Of a stretch of DNA of 38,021 nucleotides, positions 25,993-35,655 are shown in pieces; the first letter of the stretch is position 1, and the number at the start of each line of letters is the position of its first letter. The stretch lies in NCBI GenBank assembly GCA_000209465.1, contig GL890603.1:1-38021 (forward strand). Reading direction: 5' to 3'. Source of the DNA: Lachnospiraceae oral taxon 107 str. F0167 (GTDB lineage: Bacteria; Bacillota; Clostridia; Lachnospirales; Lachnospiraceae). The notes under the pieces were generated by a model. That model saw nothing but the letters and a program-made list of their open reading frames with translations, did no database searches and was not told where the DNA came from. The translations under genes were made by a program, and so were the position numbers.

Positions 25993-26283
25993 TTGAGAAA
26001 TTTATTTTATGCATTTATTTTAGGGTTATGCTTTTCAGTTTTTTACAGCTATATTTTGCATCCCATACATTTAACGGCTAAATATGGTGATAAAGTAAAG
26101 GAAATACTGGAAAAAGAATATAGTGATTATAGTAATTTGTGGGTATTTGTGCAGGGGGATACAAAACATGTGATTCGTGGTGTAATATTAAATACAGGAC
26201 AGAATTTTTTGATAGTTGATATTAAACTTGCCGAATATGATTATAAGGCTATAAAGGTAATGATAGTAGGGGATAAAAAATGA
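25993..26283 (+). CDS. Small membrane-anchored protein, possible immunity protein
   Basis: This 96-aa protein starts at TTG 25993, with GGAG 9 bases upstream. It has one N-terminal hydrophobic segment (LFYAFILGLCFSVFYSYIL), then an outside-facing charged domain. It is not recognised as a family member. It overlaps the next small membrane protein gene by four bases (ATGA) and lies 12 bases after the PAAR-lysozyme gene, so it is co-transcribed with it. An envelope-located inhibitor of the lytic domain is a sensible guess; two such proteins in tandem are common for immunity. Confidence 0.5.
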   Translation: MRNLFYAFILGLCFSVFYSYILHPIHLTAKYGDKVKEILEKEYSDYSNLWVFVQGDTKHVIRGVILNTGQNFLIVDIKLAEYDYKAIKVMIVGDKK

Positions 26284-26600
26284 GAAAATCTAAATATATA
26301 TTAATAACAGTATTTTTTTTAATAGGATTTTTAATATATCCTTACATCAAAGTAGAAATATTGACATATTTGTATTCTAAAGAGTTTTTATATTTAGAAA
26401 AGGATAATTATTTTTTAGCAGATTATTATTATATAAAAGTATTTGATTATAGTAAAAATATAGCACAAATATATTACAGTGGAGACTCAATTGACTTGGT
26501 TACTTATATAAAAAAAGACGGTAAATGGGAACACTATATGTGGGAAACAATATGGTCTTCAGGAACTGCAGATGATTTTACATGGCCGTTTTATCCTTAA
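26280..26600 (+). CDS. Small membrane-anchored protein, second possible immunity protein
   Basis: This 106-aa protein has an N-terminal hydrophobic helix (YILITVFFLIGFLIYPYI) followed by an aromatic- and Tyr-rich domain (YLEKDNYFLADYYYIKVFDYSKN). Its start overlaps the previous stop in ATGA. It shows no match to a known family by eye. Position and topology, an anchored extracellular domain next to a peptidoglycan-hydrolase-type effector, support a protective role. Base composition is more AT-rich than in the machine genes, as for recently acquired effector cassettes. Confidence 0.5.
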   Translation: MRKSKYILITVFFLIGFLIYPYIKVEILTYLYSKEFLYLEKDNYFLADYYYIKVFDYSKNIAQIYYSGDSIDLVTYIKKDGKWEHYMWETIWSSGTADDFTWPFYP

Positions 26601-26710
26601 TAATATTGATATAATTTTCAAATATAGTTCAGTAATATAATTATTGTATAAACATATTAATGTAATATTTATATTACACAGTTCGTTGAATCTAATAAAA
26701 GGGGAATTTT

Positions 26711-27286
26711 ATGAAAACACATATTGATGAAAAAGTCGTACCTATAAAACTTACAAATGAAATAGATTACACTATGTCATTGGATACAGGATATTATATA
26801 CTGGGAAGTTTGGAGAAATTTGTCATTGAAGAGATATTTAATCAGTCAATTTCTGTATATATACCGTCTTCATTTATAGATATGCCTGACGAAATAAAGG
26901 CAATAAAGTACCCTACAAATTTCAGACCTGAAATAATAAAAACTAATCTTGTAGGAGATATAAATTTAAGTTTTAGTTTTTTTGAAGATAATGAGGATGT
27001 AGATATCGAAACTTTAGTGAAGGACTTTAAAAATCTCCTTTCTAAGACAAATAAGGGTGTTAAGTTTTTAGATTCTACGAAACTTAAAAAAGAAGGTTAT
27101 ATTGAAATGCATTGTTTTGATTTCATCCTACCCGGGATAGATGAAAAAATCTACCACATGATAGGTATGGGAAAAGCCGGTAGGAAAATAATACAGACAA
27201 TCTTTAATTGCAGTGAATCAAGTGCGAATGCATGGAAAAAAGCGGTAACGGATATATTTCAAACTATTGAATTTATAAGAAAGTAG
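26711..27286 (+). CDS. DcrB/DUF1795-like Rhs adaptor (EagR-like)
   Basis: This 191-aa soluble protein has the layout of the DcrB/PsbP-like DUF1795 fold: ISVYIPSSFIDMPDEIKAIKYPTNFRP, then NLSFSFFEDNE, a helix, and a C-terminal strand and helix (IIQTIFNCSESSANAWKKAV). In type VI secretion, EagR chaperones of this family bind the hydrophobic N-terminal helices of Rhs effectors and load them onto VgrG. Here it lies about 660 bases before a large Rhs gene whose N-terminus has hydrophobic segments, so an EagR-type loading role is a strong inference. It starts the effector operon with AAAAGGGG as ribosome binding site. Confidence 0.6.
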   Translation: MKTHIDEKVVPIKLTNEIDYTMSLDTGYYILGSLEKFVIEEIFNQSISVYIPSSFIDMPDEIKAIKYPTNFRPEIIKTNLVGDINLSFSFFEDNEDVDIETLVKDFKNLLSKTNKGVKFLDSTKLKKEGYIEMHCFDFILPGIDEKIYHMIGMGKAGRKIIQTIFNCSESSANAWKKAVTDIFQTIEFIRK

Positions 27287-27289
27287 AAG

Positions 27290-27853
27290 ATGAACAGAGA
27301 AAACCAAAAAACAAAGTATTTTGAAGCTTTCAGGTATAGCCGGATAAGTGAAAAAATCGGAGAATATAAAGATTATCCTACCGAGAGCTTAGAAAAAGAG
27401 ATAGAGGCACTGCTTATTGATGCAAAAGAAGAACAGGTTAAAAGAAAAGCGGATAATTTGGCATATATTATACTGTTTTTTCTTAATACAAGTCTTTATA
27501 CAAAATCTTATAAATACATGCTTATTGCGGCAGATGAAAGCCTGTATATAAATAAGCCACTAAGCATAAGATATTGGGTACCTGATTTTATAAATGAGGA
27601 CGCAAGCCTTATCAGGAAAGAACTTGTACAAAATAAGGCAAAGATACCTGATTTAAGCGAAGCGGAGATAGAAGAAGGAATAAGAGTTGTTTTAAAAGGA
27701 TATGAGGGCATTATTGTCATACTTTGGAAGAAAGCAGTAGAAAAGGTACTTTGTGAGGATATGTTTAAAAATAAAGATATAGAAGAAATACCGTCTGTTC
27801 TTATTGGAGAATATATGGGGAAATTGAAGAAAGTAGAAATTTTAACAGATTAA
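27290..27853 (+). CDS. Unrecognised protein between Rhs adaptor and Rhs
   Basis: This 187-aa soluble, mainly helical protein is rich in Glu and Lys. I do not recognise a family. It follows the DcrB-like gene by 3 bases and precedes the Rhs gene by 95 bases. The consistent position suggests it helps handle or load the Rhs effector. Immunity is less likely because it lies upstream of the toxin. Two Tyr-rich helices (YKYMLIAADESLYINKPLSIRYWVPDF) could be a ligand surface. Confidence 0.55.
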   Translation: MNRENQKTKYFEAFRYSRISEKIGEYKDYPTESLEKEIEALLIDAKEEQVKRKADNLAYIILFFLNTSLYTKSYKYMLIAADESLYINKPLSIRYWVPDFINEDASLIRKELVQNKAKIPDLSEAEIEEGIRVVLKGYEGIIVILWKKAVEKVLCEDMFKNKDIEEIPSVLIGEYMGKLKKVEILTD

Positions 27854-27948
27854 TTTATAATGCAGAATGATGTGGATTTTAGTGGTGAGTTTAATGAAAA
27901 TCATTTCAGGGATTAAAGCACTGCAAGTTTGAATGGAGGTAGCGTCTG

Positions 27949-30900
27949 ATGAAAAAGGTAAAGAAAAGTTCCATAAAGTTAAGCGGTGATGTAAACATAG
28001 CGTCTAAAGAAGTGGTGCTTAAGGGAAAGAAATCAAAGGTATGGGAAAACTTAAAAACACCGTACAAGGATAATTCAAAGGACTTTGAAAAGCTGCTTCC
28101 AATGCTGCTTGGAGGGTTACCTGTCATGGCAGGAGTACCGAGTGAAAAAGATAAGCTTATGCTAAAGCTTATGGGAGGGCTTGCGGTCTGTGCAGGGGTA
28201 AACATTACTAAAAATCCTAACGGAAGCTACAGCGTATCCTATATGAACGCATTAAACAGGGTAAGAAACAATGCAAAGCCGGTTACCGAAGAGCTTAATG
28301 AAGAAGGGCTAAAGCAGGAAATCTATAAGATTATCTCAGGGATGCTTGAAAAAGGAGGTCCTGCATTTACCTCATGGAATGCTTTGTTAAAAGACCTTAT
28401 GAAAAATCATGGGATGGAAGATTTTCTAAAAGGTGCAAGGGCGGCACTTTGTGCTATGACAGGAGACCCTGTAAATGCTAATACGGGAAACTTTATCTAT
28501 TCAAAAGAAGACATTAAGATCCTCTCAAGGATACCTTTAAGTTTTACAAGGTTTTATAACAGTAAGGAAGAAAAATGGGGAGTGTTTGGAAAAGGTTGGA
28601 GACATAGCTATGAAATATCCGTAGAAAGGGAAAAAAACGGATATATACTACACCTTGCAGACGGGCAGGATGAAGCCTACCTTTTAGATGATGAAGAAAA
28701 TATAGTATCCGTTTTTGATGACTTTAACCGTCTTCAAAAAACAAAGGACGGGTTTGAGTATAAAAGCGGAGAAGGACTTTTGTACACTTTTAATAAAGAA
28801 GGAAGACTTCTTTGCATTAAGAGAAAAGATGGGGTAAAAGTATTACTTTCTTATGATACAAAAGGAAGACTTTTAAGTGTGTCCGATAAAGCAGGAAACA
28901 GCCTTAATCTTTCATATGATAACTTAGGGAAACTAAGAGAAGTAAAAGACCATGTCGGAAGAAAGATTGAGTATGGATATGAAAGCACTCAGCTTACAAG
29001 AGTATATTCCAACGGACAAAGGATGTATGATTACTTTTATGAAAAAGAACTTTTGGTAAAAATAAAAAATCCGAGGGGAGTATATGTACTTGAAAACCTG
29101 TATGACGGAGCAGACAGGGTGAAGATACAAAGATTTGCCGACGGAGGAATAATAAGATATGAGTATGACAGCGAAGAAAGTAAAACCTTTGTAACAAACC
29201 AGAATGAAAATGTAGAGGTACACATACATGACGAAAACTTCAGAAACATTGAAAGCGAATATGCGGGAGAGAGCGAAAGCTTTACCTATGATGAAAGAAA
29301 CCTTTTAACATCATATACGGATAAAAGGGGAAATACCACGGTATATGAGTATGATAAAAAAGGAAACTTGAAAAGCTGCATACATCCTGACGGAGAGGCG
29401 GAAGGATTTGAGTATGATGAAAACTCTAACATAAGCGTTTATTATAAAAATAAAGAAGAGATTGAAAGATATTCCTATGATGACAAGGGGAGGCTTGTTG
29501 AAAGAAAGAATGCTTTAGGAGAGATTACAAGCATAGAGTATAAGGAAGGTGAATATGAAGAAGGTAAGGAAACTAAAGAAAGTCTTATCGTAACCCTTCC
29601 TGATGGTTCAAAAAGCAAAGTTTTTTATGATGAAAAGGGAAACATATCCCGAATAGAAGAAGAGAGCGGAAATGTTTTAACATACGAGTATGATGCCTTA
29701 AACAGGGTAAGGGTAAGCATTGACGGAAATAAAAACAGGACAGAGTTTTCATATAATGACAAGGACTTACTTACAGGAGTAAAGGATGCCATGGGTAACA
29801 CTTGCAGATATGAGTATACCGAAAACGGCAAGCTGTCCCTTTTTGAAGACTTTAGAGGAAGCATTACAAAACTTAATTATAACGAAGTGAATAAAATAAA
29901 GGACTTTACTTTGCCTGATGGTGAAAACTTTAAGATGGAATACGACCTTTGTCAAAACCTTACAAAAGAAATACGACCGGACGGCGGGGAGGTAAGGTAT
30001 GTTTATAATGCCGCAAATCTGGTGGAAAAAAAGATTTTACAAAACAAGGGATGCTATGAATATCGTTATGATGCAAACGGAAACCTTATATCGGTTATCG
30101 ATCCTTTAGGAGATAGTGAAGAGTATTCCTATGATGAAAGAAACAGACTGTTGTCTTTTAAGGATAAATCGGGAGTAGTAACGGAGTATGAGTACGGGAA
30201 ACATTACCTAAATATAACAAACAGCCTTGGAACACATAAAGTAAAGTATGATATTTTAGGAAGAATTATACTTGAAACAGATGTATATGGTGTTACAAAA
30301 GAATATGAATACAATGAACTTGGTAAAATAAAAAAAGTAAAAATACGGAGAGTTTGAGACAGTTTATGATTATTACAATGGTGGACTCTTAGAAAGAAAA
30401 ACATATCCGGATAAAAGATATGAGATATTTACATATGATAAAAATCAAAATATCATAAAAAGAGAAAATGAAAAGGGTGATTACATTCTGATTACTTATG
30501 ACAAGTTAAACAGAATTATTGAAGTAAGGAATAACTTTTCACAAAGACAAAGCTTTGAATACGATGCCATGGGCAATATAGTAAAGGAAACGGATGCTTT
30601 AGGGCATATGACGAAATACAGTTATTCTCTTGGAGGAAAGCTTACTTCAGTATTAGATGCCATGGGCAACAGAACGGAATACGGATATGATAAGGCAGGC
30701 AGACTTGTTACAGTATACAGACATGAAGGAGATAAAGAGTTATTGAAAAGCATTGAGTCTGATAAATATCACAAAGAAGAAAAACTTGAACCCCAGAATC
30801 TTCCCAGGATAACAAGGTATAAAAGAAATTTGATGGGTGATATTGTCTCTATTACAAATGCCTATGGAGAGGAAGAAACATTTTCCTATGATCTCTTAGG

Positions 30901-33013
30901 CAGAGTAAAGTTGAGGAAAGATATGGAAGGCTATGAAACAGCATATTCTTATACTGAAGCTGGAGATATCAAAAGTATTCTTTATAATGACGGAAGAAGT
31001 GTGGAATATACATATAACAGCCTAAGACAGCTGATTCAGGTAAAGGATGCACTTGGAACTATAAATATAGAGACGGATAAGTTTGGCAGAGCTACAAAGG
31101 TAGTGGACTATACCGGTGATGAAGTCAGTTACAGATATGGAAAGTACGGAGAAAGATTAAAGACGGTATATCCAGACGGAAAAAGTGTATCATATGAATA
31201 TGATAAATATTTAAGGCTGACAAGTCTTACCTCAGGAAATAAAAGAGTTGATTATACTTATGATAAAGAGGGAAGACTCATCAGAAAAGATATGCCGGAT
31301 GAAGTAAGCAGTATCTATAAATATAATGAAAGAGGACTTTTAAGCAGCCTAAGACATTTAAAAGAAAATCGAAATGTTGAAGAGTATACCTATGATTATG
31401 ATCTTTTAGGGAATAAAACAAAGATTGTAAAATATCGTGATGTAAGTGTAAAGGGAATAGAAGACGACAATAAAGAAGAAATCATTCACAGACTATGGCA
31501 GGATTCAGGCACCTTTAATTACAGCTATGACAGCCTAAACAGGCTTGTAGAAGTAAAAAGAGGAGACAGATTACTTCATAAGTATGCCTATGACGCCTTT
31601 GGTAACAGGACATTATTAAAGAATGAAGATAAAGATATAAGGTATACCTACGATGCACTGGACAGACTTATAAAAGAGGGAGGCTTACAGGGAAGTAAGA
31701 TATACGAATACGATAAAAGAGGAAATCTTACAGGCATAACAGACAGAGGAAGAAAAATAAGAGCCTATGAATATGACGCCACCGGTAGGCTTGGTCTAAG
31801 TTACTCTTTTTTAGGAAAGGCAAGAAGCTACAGCTATGATGGACTTGGGAACAGAGTAGGTATAAAAGAATATGAGTTTGAGAGAGGAGGATTTGGGGAG
31901 AATAAGTTAAAAGATATATCAGAGCTTGACCTGTTACAAAAAGAACCGATATATGAGGAGAAGTACACCTTGGATAGAACGAGGGCATATCATAACCTTT
32001 TACAAAATAAAACCATCAAAAGAGGAAATCTGGCAGCGCAAAGCTATGCATGGGACTTCAATGCAGTATTTATGGAAGGAGAAGGAAAAGAGTTTACATA
32101 TCTTCAGGACGAGCTGGGAAGTGTTATCCGCCTGCTTGAGGTAGGGAATGAGGGTCAGACAGTGTATGGATACAATGAATTCGGAGAGGATACTTATAAT
32201 ACACAGGGAAAGATACAGCCTTTTGGATATACTGGATACAGATATGACAATGTAGCGGATACCTACTTTGCACAGGCAAGAGAGTATGTGGTCGTTGTGG
32301 GAAGGTTTGCCGGGGAGGATAAGGATTGGTTTACCAGGTTTATGATTCCACAGTCTATCAATCTATACTCTTATTGTGTTTCAAATCCACTAACATATGT
32401 TGATAAAACGGGGTTTGACTTGAGAAGTGCTGCTGATACTGTCGGTAATTATATAAAAAATGAAAAGGACCCTTTTGGGGTGTTTATAGGAACACATTGG
32501 ATGTCAGGCACAGGAAAGAATGTTGTGGAAGTTCCATTATATACAGGTGAAAATGGTCCTTGGGGACAATATATGATGGAAAATCCGATACTGACCGGCA
32601 AGGTGGGAGATTTAGTTATTCCGATAGGTGATAAAGTTAAACCAGGTGAAATTATAGATGTAACACTTGAAATACCACATATGGTTATTGAAAATGGTGA
32701 AAATGCAGTGGGGTATCAGTTTTTACATGGAACGAATGAATCAGTAGGAGGATTCAAAATATCAGGCAGTGTCATGAAAAATACAAATGGAGATGTAACA
32801 TATATGATGACATATACATGGAATGACATTATAGATCCTAATAATATGTATACAACAGATATCGAAAAATCAAATGCTGCGAAAGGAAATGGTATAGTTA
32901 AACCTAAAGATTATGAAATTCATTTAACATGGAATGATGCTACAACAATTAGAGCGAATGAAGGAAAGATGTTCTGGCAGAAAAATTTAGGATGGCTAAA
33001 AAAATTGGAATAA
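27949..33013 (+). CDS. Rhs/YD-repeat polymorphic toxin, frameshifted once
   Basis: Read as one gene after removing an A from the A5 run at 30339-30343, this is a protein of about 1,687 aa. Without that change there are two frames, 27949-30357 and one continuing to 33013. Residues 1-170 carry a VgrG-needle-like start (SIKLSGDVNIASKEVVLKG) and two hydrophobic stretches (LLPMLLGGLPVMAGV and LKLMGGLAVCAGVNI), which an EagR-type adaptor may cover. A DUF6531-type segment starts at GDPVNANTGNFIYS. Long YD repeats (YEYD-x-x-GN-LxxxxD) form the closed shell. The core ends with the conserved YRYDNVADTYFAQAREYVVVVGRFAGEDK and NPLTYVDKTG. The last 200 residues are a variable C-terminal toxin region that I do not recognise. 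An AATGGAGG site precedes the ATG. Expected role: a large effector riding on the VgrG tip. Confidence 0.85.
32414..33013 (+). other. Variable C-terminal toxin region of the main Rhs protein
   Basis: Beginning after the conserved NPLTYVDKTG end of the Rhs core, about 199 residues have no repeats and differ completely from the corresponding tail of the second cassette at 37027. It includes GTHWMSGTGKNVVEVPLY, GYQFLHGTNESVGGFKISGSV and MTYTWNDIIDPNNMYTTD. The YTWND/DP-rich segment and a conserved-looking HG are the best candidate active-site features. No known nuclease, ADP-ribosyltransferase or deaminase motif is clear. Confidence 0.6.
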
Positions 33014-33029
33014 AAATTGGAAAAGTGGG

Positions 33030-33164
33030 ATGACAAAAGAATATATAGATGCTTATAATGAATCTGAGGCAGAACAAGAAAGGATAGGTGCGCTCGCTTG
33101 GGAAGACTTGAGAAGCCAAATTTATTCATTACACCCTGAATACTACTGCAAAACAACAGAGTAG
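33030..33164 (+). CDS. Tiny ORF after the Rhs toxin, possible remnant
   Basis: A 44-aa acidic protein (MTKEYIDAYNESEAEQERIG...) starts 17 bases after the Rhs stop with only a weak GGAAAAGTGGG site. A 12-base-offset direct repeat (AAAAATTGGAA at 33000 and 33012) sits at the Rhs stop. The ORF has no recognised family. It may be the broken end of an immunity gene or a degraded toxin tail. Confidence 0.3.
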   Translation: MTKEYIDAYNESEAEQERIGALAWEDLRSQIYSLHPEYYCKTTE

Positions 33165-33183
33165 AGGAGGACGGTTTGGAATT

Positions 33184-33669
33184 ATGAATAGAAAAAAATA
33201 TAATTTAAAATTGTGTTTTATTATAGCGACAATGGTCAGTATACTTTGTATTAATATAATAAAAACAGAAAAAAGTCCGAAAGTAGCACTGCTAAAAGGT
33301 GAAAAAAACAGATTGGTTACTAAAGAAGAAAGTCCTATTGGATATATGTATTATGACGATACATTAAAAATGGTAGTAGCTGAGTTTGGAGTTGATGTTA
33401 TAAATAGGGATAACATTCCACATAAAGTTGCTTTTAAAATAGATTCCAGTAAATATAGAGATTCCAACTATATTAAAAGTGATTTTGTTATATTAAAAAC
33501 ATATGAAGAAGTGATATATTTGGAAGGTAAGGATTATTCTGTCGGTAATGAAATTGTACTTGGGGCAAATGAAGAAAAAAATGTAAGGTTTTATGCAACA
33601 GCAAAGTATGGAGGTTCAGGAGAACGGAGTAGATCAGGACCGCCAGTGGAGATAAAGGTATTGGAATAA
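33184..33669 (+). CDS. Membrane-anchored small protein, possible immunity to the Rhs toxin
   Basis: This 161-aa protein has an N-terminal hydrophobic helix (LCFIIATMVSILCINII) preceded by basic residues, so it is anchored with the body outside. The body is strand-rich, ends in a KVLE strand, and resembles small Ig-like or DUF-type exported proteins. It follows the Rhs toxin by about 170 bases, the usual place for an immunity gene. If the toxin acts in the cell envelope, an exported immunity protein would fit. AGGAGGA lies about 13 bases from the ATG. No family is recognised. Confidence 0.45.
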   Translation: MNRKKYNLKLCFIIATMVSILCINIIKTEKSPKVALLKGEKNRLVTKEESPIGYMYYDDTLKMVVAEFGVDVINRDNIPHKVAFKIDSSKYRDSNYIKSDFVILKTYEEVIYLEGKDYSVGNEIVLGANEEKNVRFYATAKYGGSGERSRSGPPVEIKVLE

Positions 33670-33674
33670 GGAAT

Positions 33675-33704
33675 TTGACTATTATAAAAATAATTGGCGA
33701 TAAT
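33675..33704 (+). promoter_or_regulatory. Promoter candidate for the leucine-rich repeat gene
   Basis: TTGACT (33675-33680) and GATAAT (33699-33704) are 18 bases apart in the gap before the LRR gene, about 80 bases ahead of the ATG at 33784. Confidence 0.4.
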
Positions 33705-33783
33705 ACGGAGATATTTAAGTGATGTATTAGAAAACTTTTACTTTTGTAGATGGAATTTATAAAATTGCTTAGAGGATTTGAAT

Positions 33784-35607
33784 ATGAAGTTGAATTATAA
33801 AGTTTGGTGGGGGATCATTTTTATCACGTTGATTAGCTTTATGTTACATATAGCTACAAATCTTATGGGAAATATAATTGTAGTTGATAATAAAGTTGTT
33901 GGATATAAATTAGGAATAATAGAGAAGGTAAAAAGAGATTTAACTATAACTATACCCGATGGTATAACAGAAATTATGGAAGGTGCCTTTTCAAACTGCA
34001 ATTTTATAGAGGAAGTGTATATTCCGGAAAGTGTAAAAATAATACATACAGAGGCTTTTAAGGACTGTAAAAATTTAAGGAAGATAGATCTACCTGAATC
34101 ATTAGAAAGTATAGGTGATGCTACATTTAGCGGCTGCATCATGTTAGAGAGAATAAAAGTTCCGAAAGCGGTAATATATCTGGGAGATAGTGTATTTAGT
34201 GGATGTGCTGAGCTGGAAAATATAACATTACCATCGTCCTTAAAAGAAATAAAAGAATATACATTTTATGAATGCAAAAAATTAAAAAATATAGATTTTC
34301 CCCTATATATTATTAAAATAGGTACAGGTGCATTTTTAGGCTGCAGTAGCCTTGAAAGTATAGAAATTCCAAATTCAGTAACTGATATTGGAGATTTTGC
34401 ATTTGCAGGTTGCTTAGGATTAAAGACGGCTAATTTACCAGATAATTTAAAAAGTTTAGAAAATTCTACATTTTATGAATGTTCAAATCTTTCGTCTGTA
34501 AAATTAGGAAACAGCATTGAAAAACTTGGAGATTACGCTTTTAAAAGATGCATTAACCTAAGTGAAGTAAATCTAGCTGACAGTATCAGTAAAATTGGAA
34601 GTGATTGCTTTGAAGAAACTGAGTGGATTAAAAAACTGCAACCGGATTCGTATGGATTAATATCTTATAAACATATATTGCTTAGTTCAACTGATATAGG
34701 AGAGAATATTGTGGTTCCTTCAGAAATTAAAGTAATTGCAGATAGTGCATTTCAGGGTTCAAGCAGTTTAAAAAGTGTTATTTTGCCTGAGGGACTAAAC
34801 AGCATAGCAGATTATACTTTCTCAGAATGCATATATCTTGAGAAAGTGGAAATACCTGAAAGCGTAAAATATATAGGGGAAGGAGCATTTTATAAGTGTA
34901 CAAGCTTAAATAAGTTATCAATACCTGAAGCAATTACTGAGATACATGACAGCACATTTGAAAATTGCGAGAGAATAACGGAAATAAACCTGCCTGAGGA
35001 ACTTGAAGTTATAGGAAAAAATGCATTTAAAGGTTGCACTTTATTAAAGAATATAATTATTCCCAGTAGGATAAAAGAAATACAGGATGGTGCTTTCGGG
35101 CTTTGTAAAGATTTGGAAGATGTATTGTTTGAGGGAACTACAGGGTATATTGGGAACTCTTTTTATGGAACGAAGTTTTATAATAATATTGAAGAAGATG
35201 AGTATGGCTGTAAATATATAGGTAATCACCTTATAGAAAGTTTAGATAAAAGCAGAGAAGAAGTCATTGTAAAGAAAGGAACAGTCAGTATAGCAAATCG
35301 TGCATTTGTTGAATCTGGAATAGAAAGGATAACTTTTCCAAATGAACTAAAAATAATAGGAAATTCAGCTTTTGAACAGTGCCGTAATTTAAAAAAGGTG
35401 GAACTTCCGGAAGAAGTAATACATATAGGTAATCGTTGTTTTTCTTACTGTAAAAACTTGGAAGAAGCCTTTATTCCAAAATCTGTAATAAATGTGGATT
35501 ATGGGATATTTTTAGGATGTGAAAATTTGAAAGAGATTACTTTAAGTAAAGGTATAACAGATAAGATTGACTTTGATGAAAATGTGAAGGTTAGATATAT
35601 AGATTAG
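33784..35607 (+). CDS. BspA-type leucine-rich repeat surface protein
   Basis: This 607-aa protein has an N-terminal membrane or signal-anchor helix (VWWGIIFITLISFMLHIATNLMG). It then has over twenty LRR_5/TpLRR-type units with the pattern I-x-x-xAFxxCxxLxxIxLPxSLxxIGDxxF, as in ITEIMEGAFSNCNFIEEVYIPESVKIIHTEAFKDC. BspA-like repeats are common in surface proteins of anaerobes and bind host or bacterial ligands. A break in the pattern near residues 279-305 and again near 463-500 divides the repeat region. I prefer ATG 33784 (AGAGGA 7 bases before) over TTG 33778. It sits between the two Rhs cassettes and could be a passenger or help the cell recognise targets; either is inference. Confidence 0.85.
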   Translation: MKLNYKVWWGIIFITLISFMLHIATNLMGNIIVVDNKVVGYKLGIIEKVKRDLTITIPDGITEIMEGAFSNCNFIEEVYIPESVKIIHTEAFKDCKNLRKIDLPESLESIGDATFSGCIMLERIKVPKAVIYLGDSVFSGCAELENITLPSSLKEIKEYTFYECKKLKNIDFPLYIIKIGTGAFLGCSSLESIEIPNSVTDIGDFAFAGCLGLKTANLPDNLKSLENSTFYECSNLSSVKLGNSIEKLGDYAFKRCINLSEVNLADSISKIGSDCFEETEWIKKLQPDSYGLISYKHILLSSTDIGENIVVPSEIKVIADSAFQGSSSLKSVILPEGLNSIADYTFSECIYLEKVEIPESVKYIGEGAFYKCTSLNKLSIPEAITEIHDSTFENCERITEINLPEELEVIGKNAFKGCTLLKNIIIPSRIKEIQDGAFGLCKDLEDVLFEGTTGYIGNSFYGTKFYNNIEEDEYGCKYIGNHLIESLDKSREEVIVKKGTVSIANRAFVESGIERITFPNELKIIGNSAFEQCRNLKKVELPEEVIHIGNRCFSYCKNLEEAFIPKSVINVDYGIFLGCENLKEITLSKGITDKIDFDENVKVRYID

Positions 35608-35655
35608 GATGAAAGAACATTGACTGTCCGGTGGTAATTGTGATAGGTGTTAACC

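Noticed and set aside
33000-33022. Tandem AAAAATTGGAA repeat at the end of Rhs
   Set aside because: Two short AT-rich copies only; no sign of a mobile element or an array.
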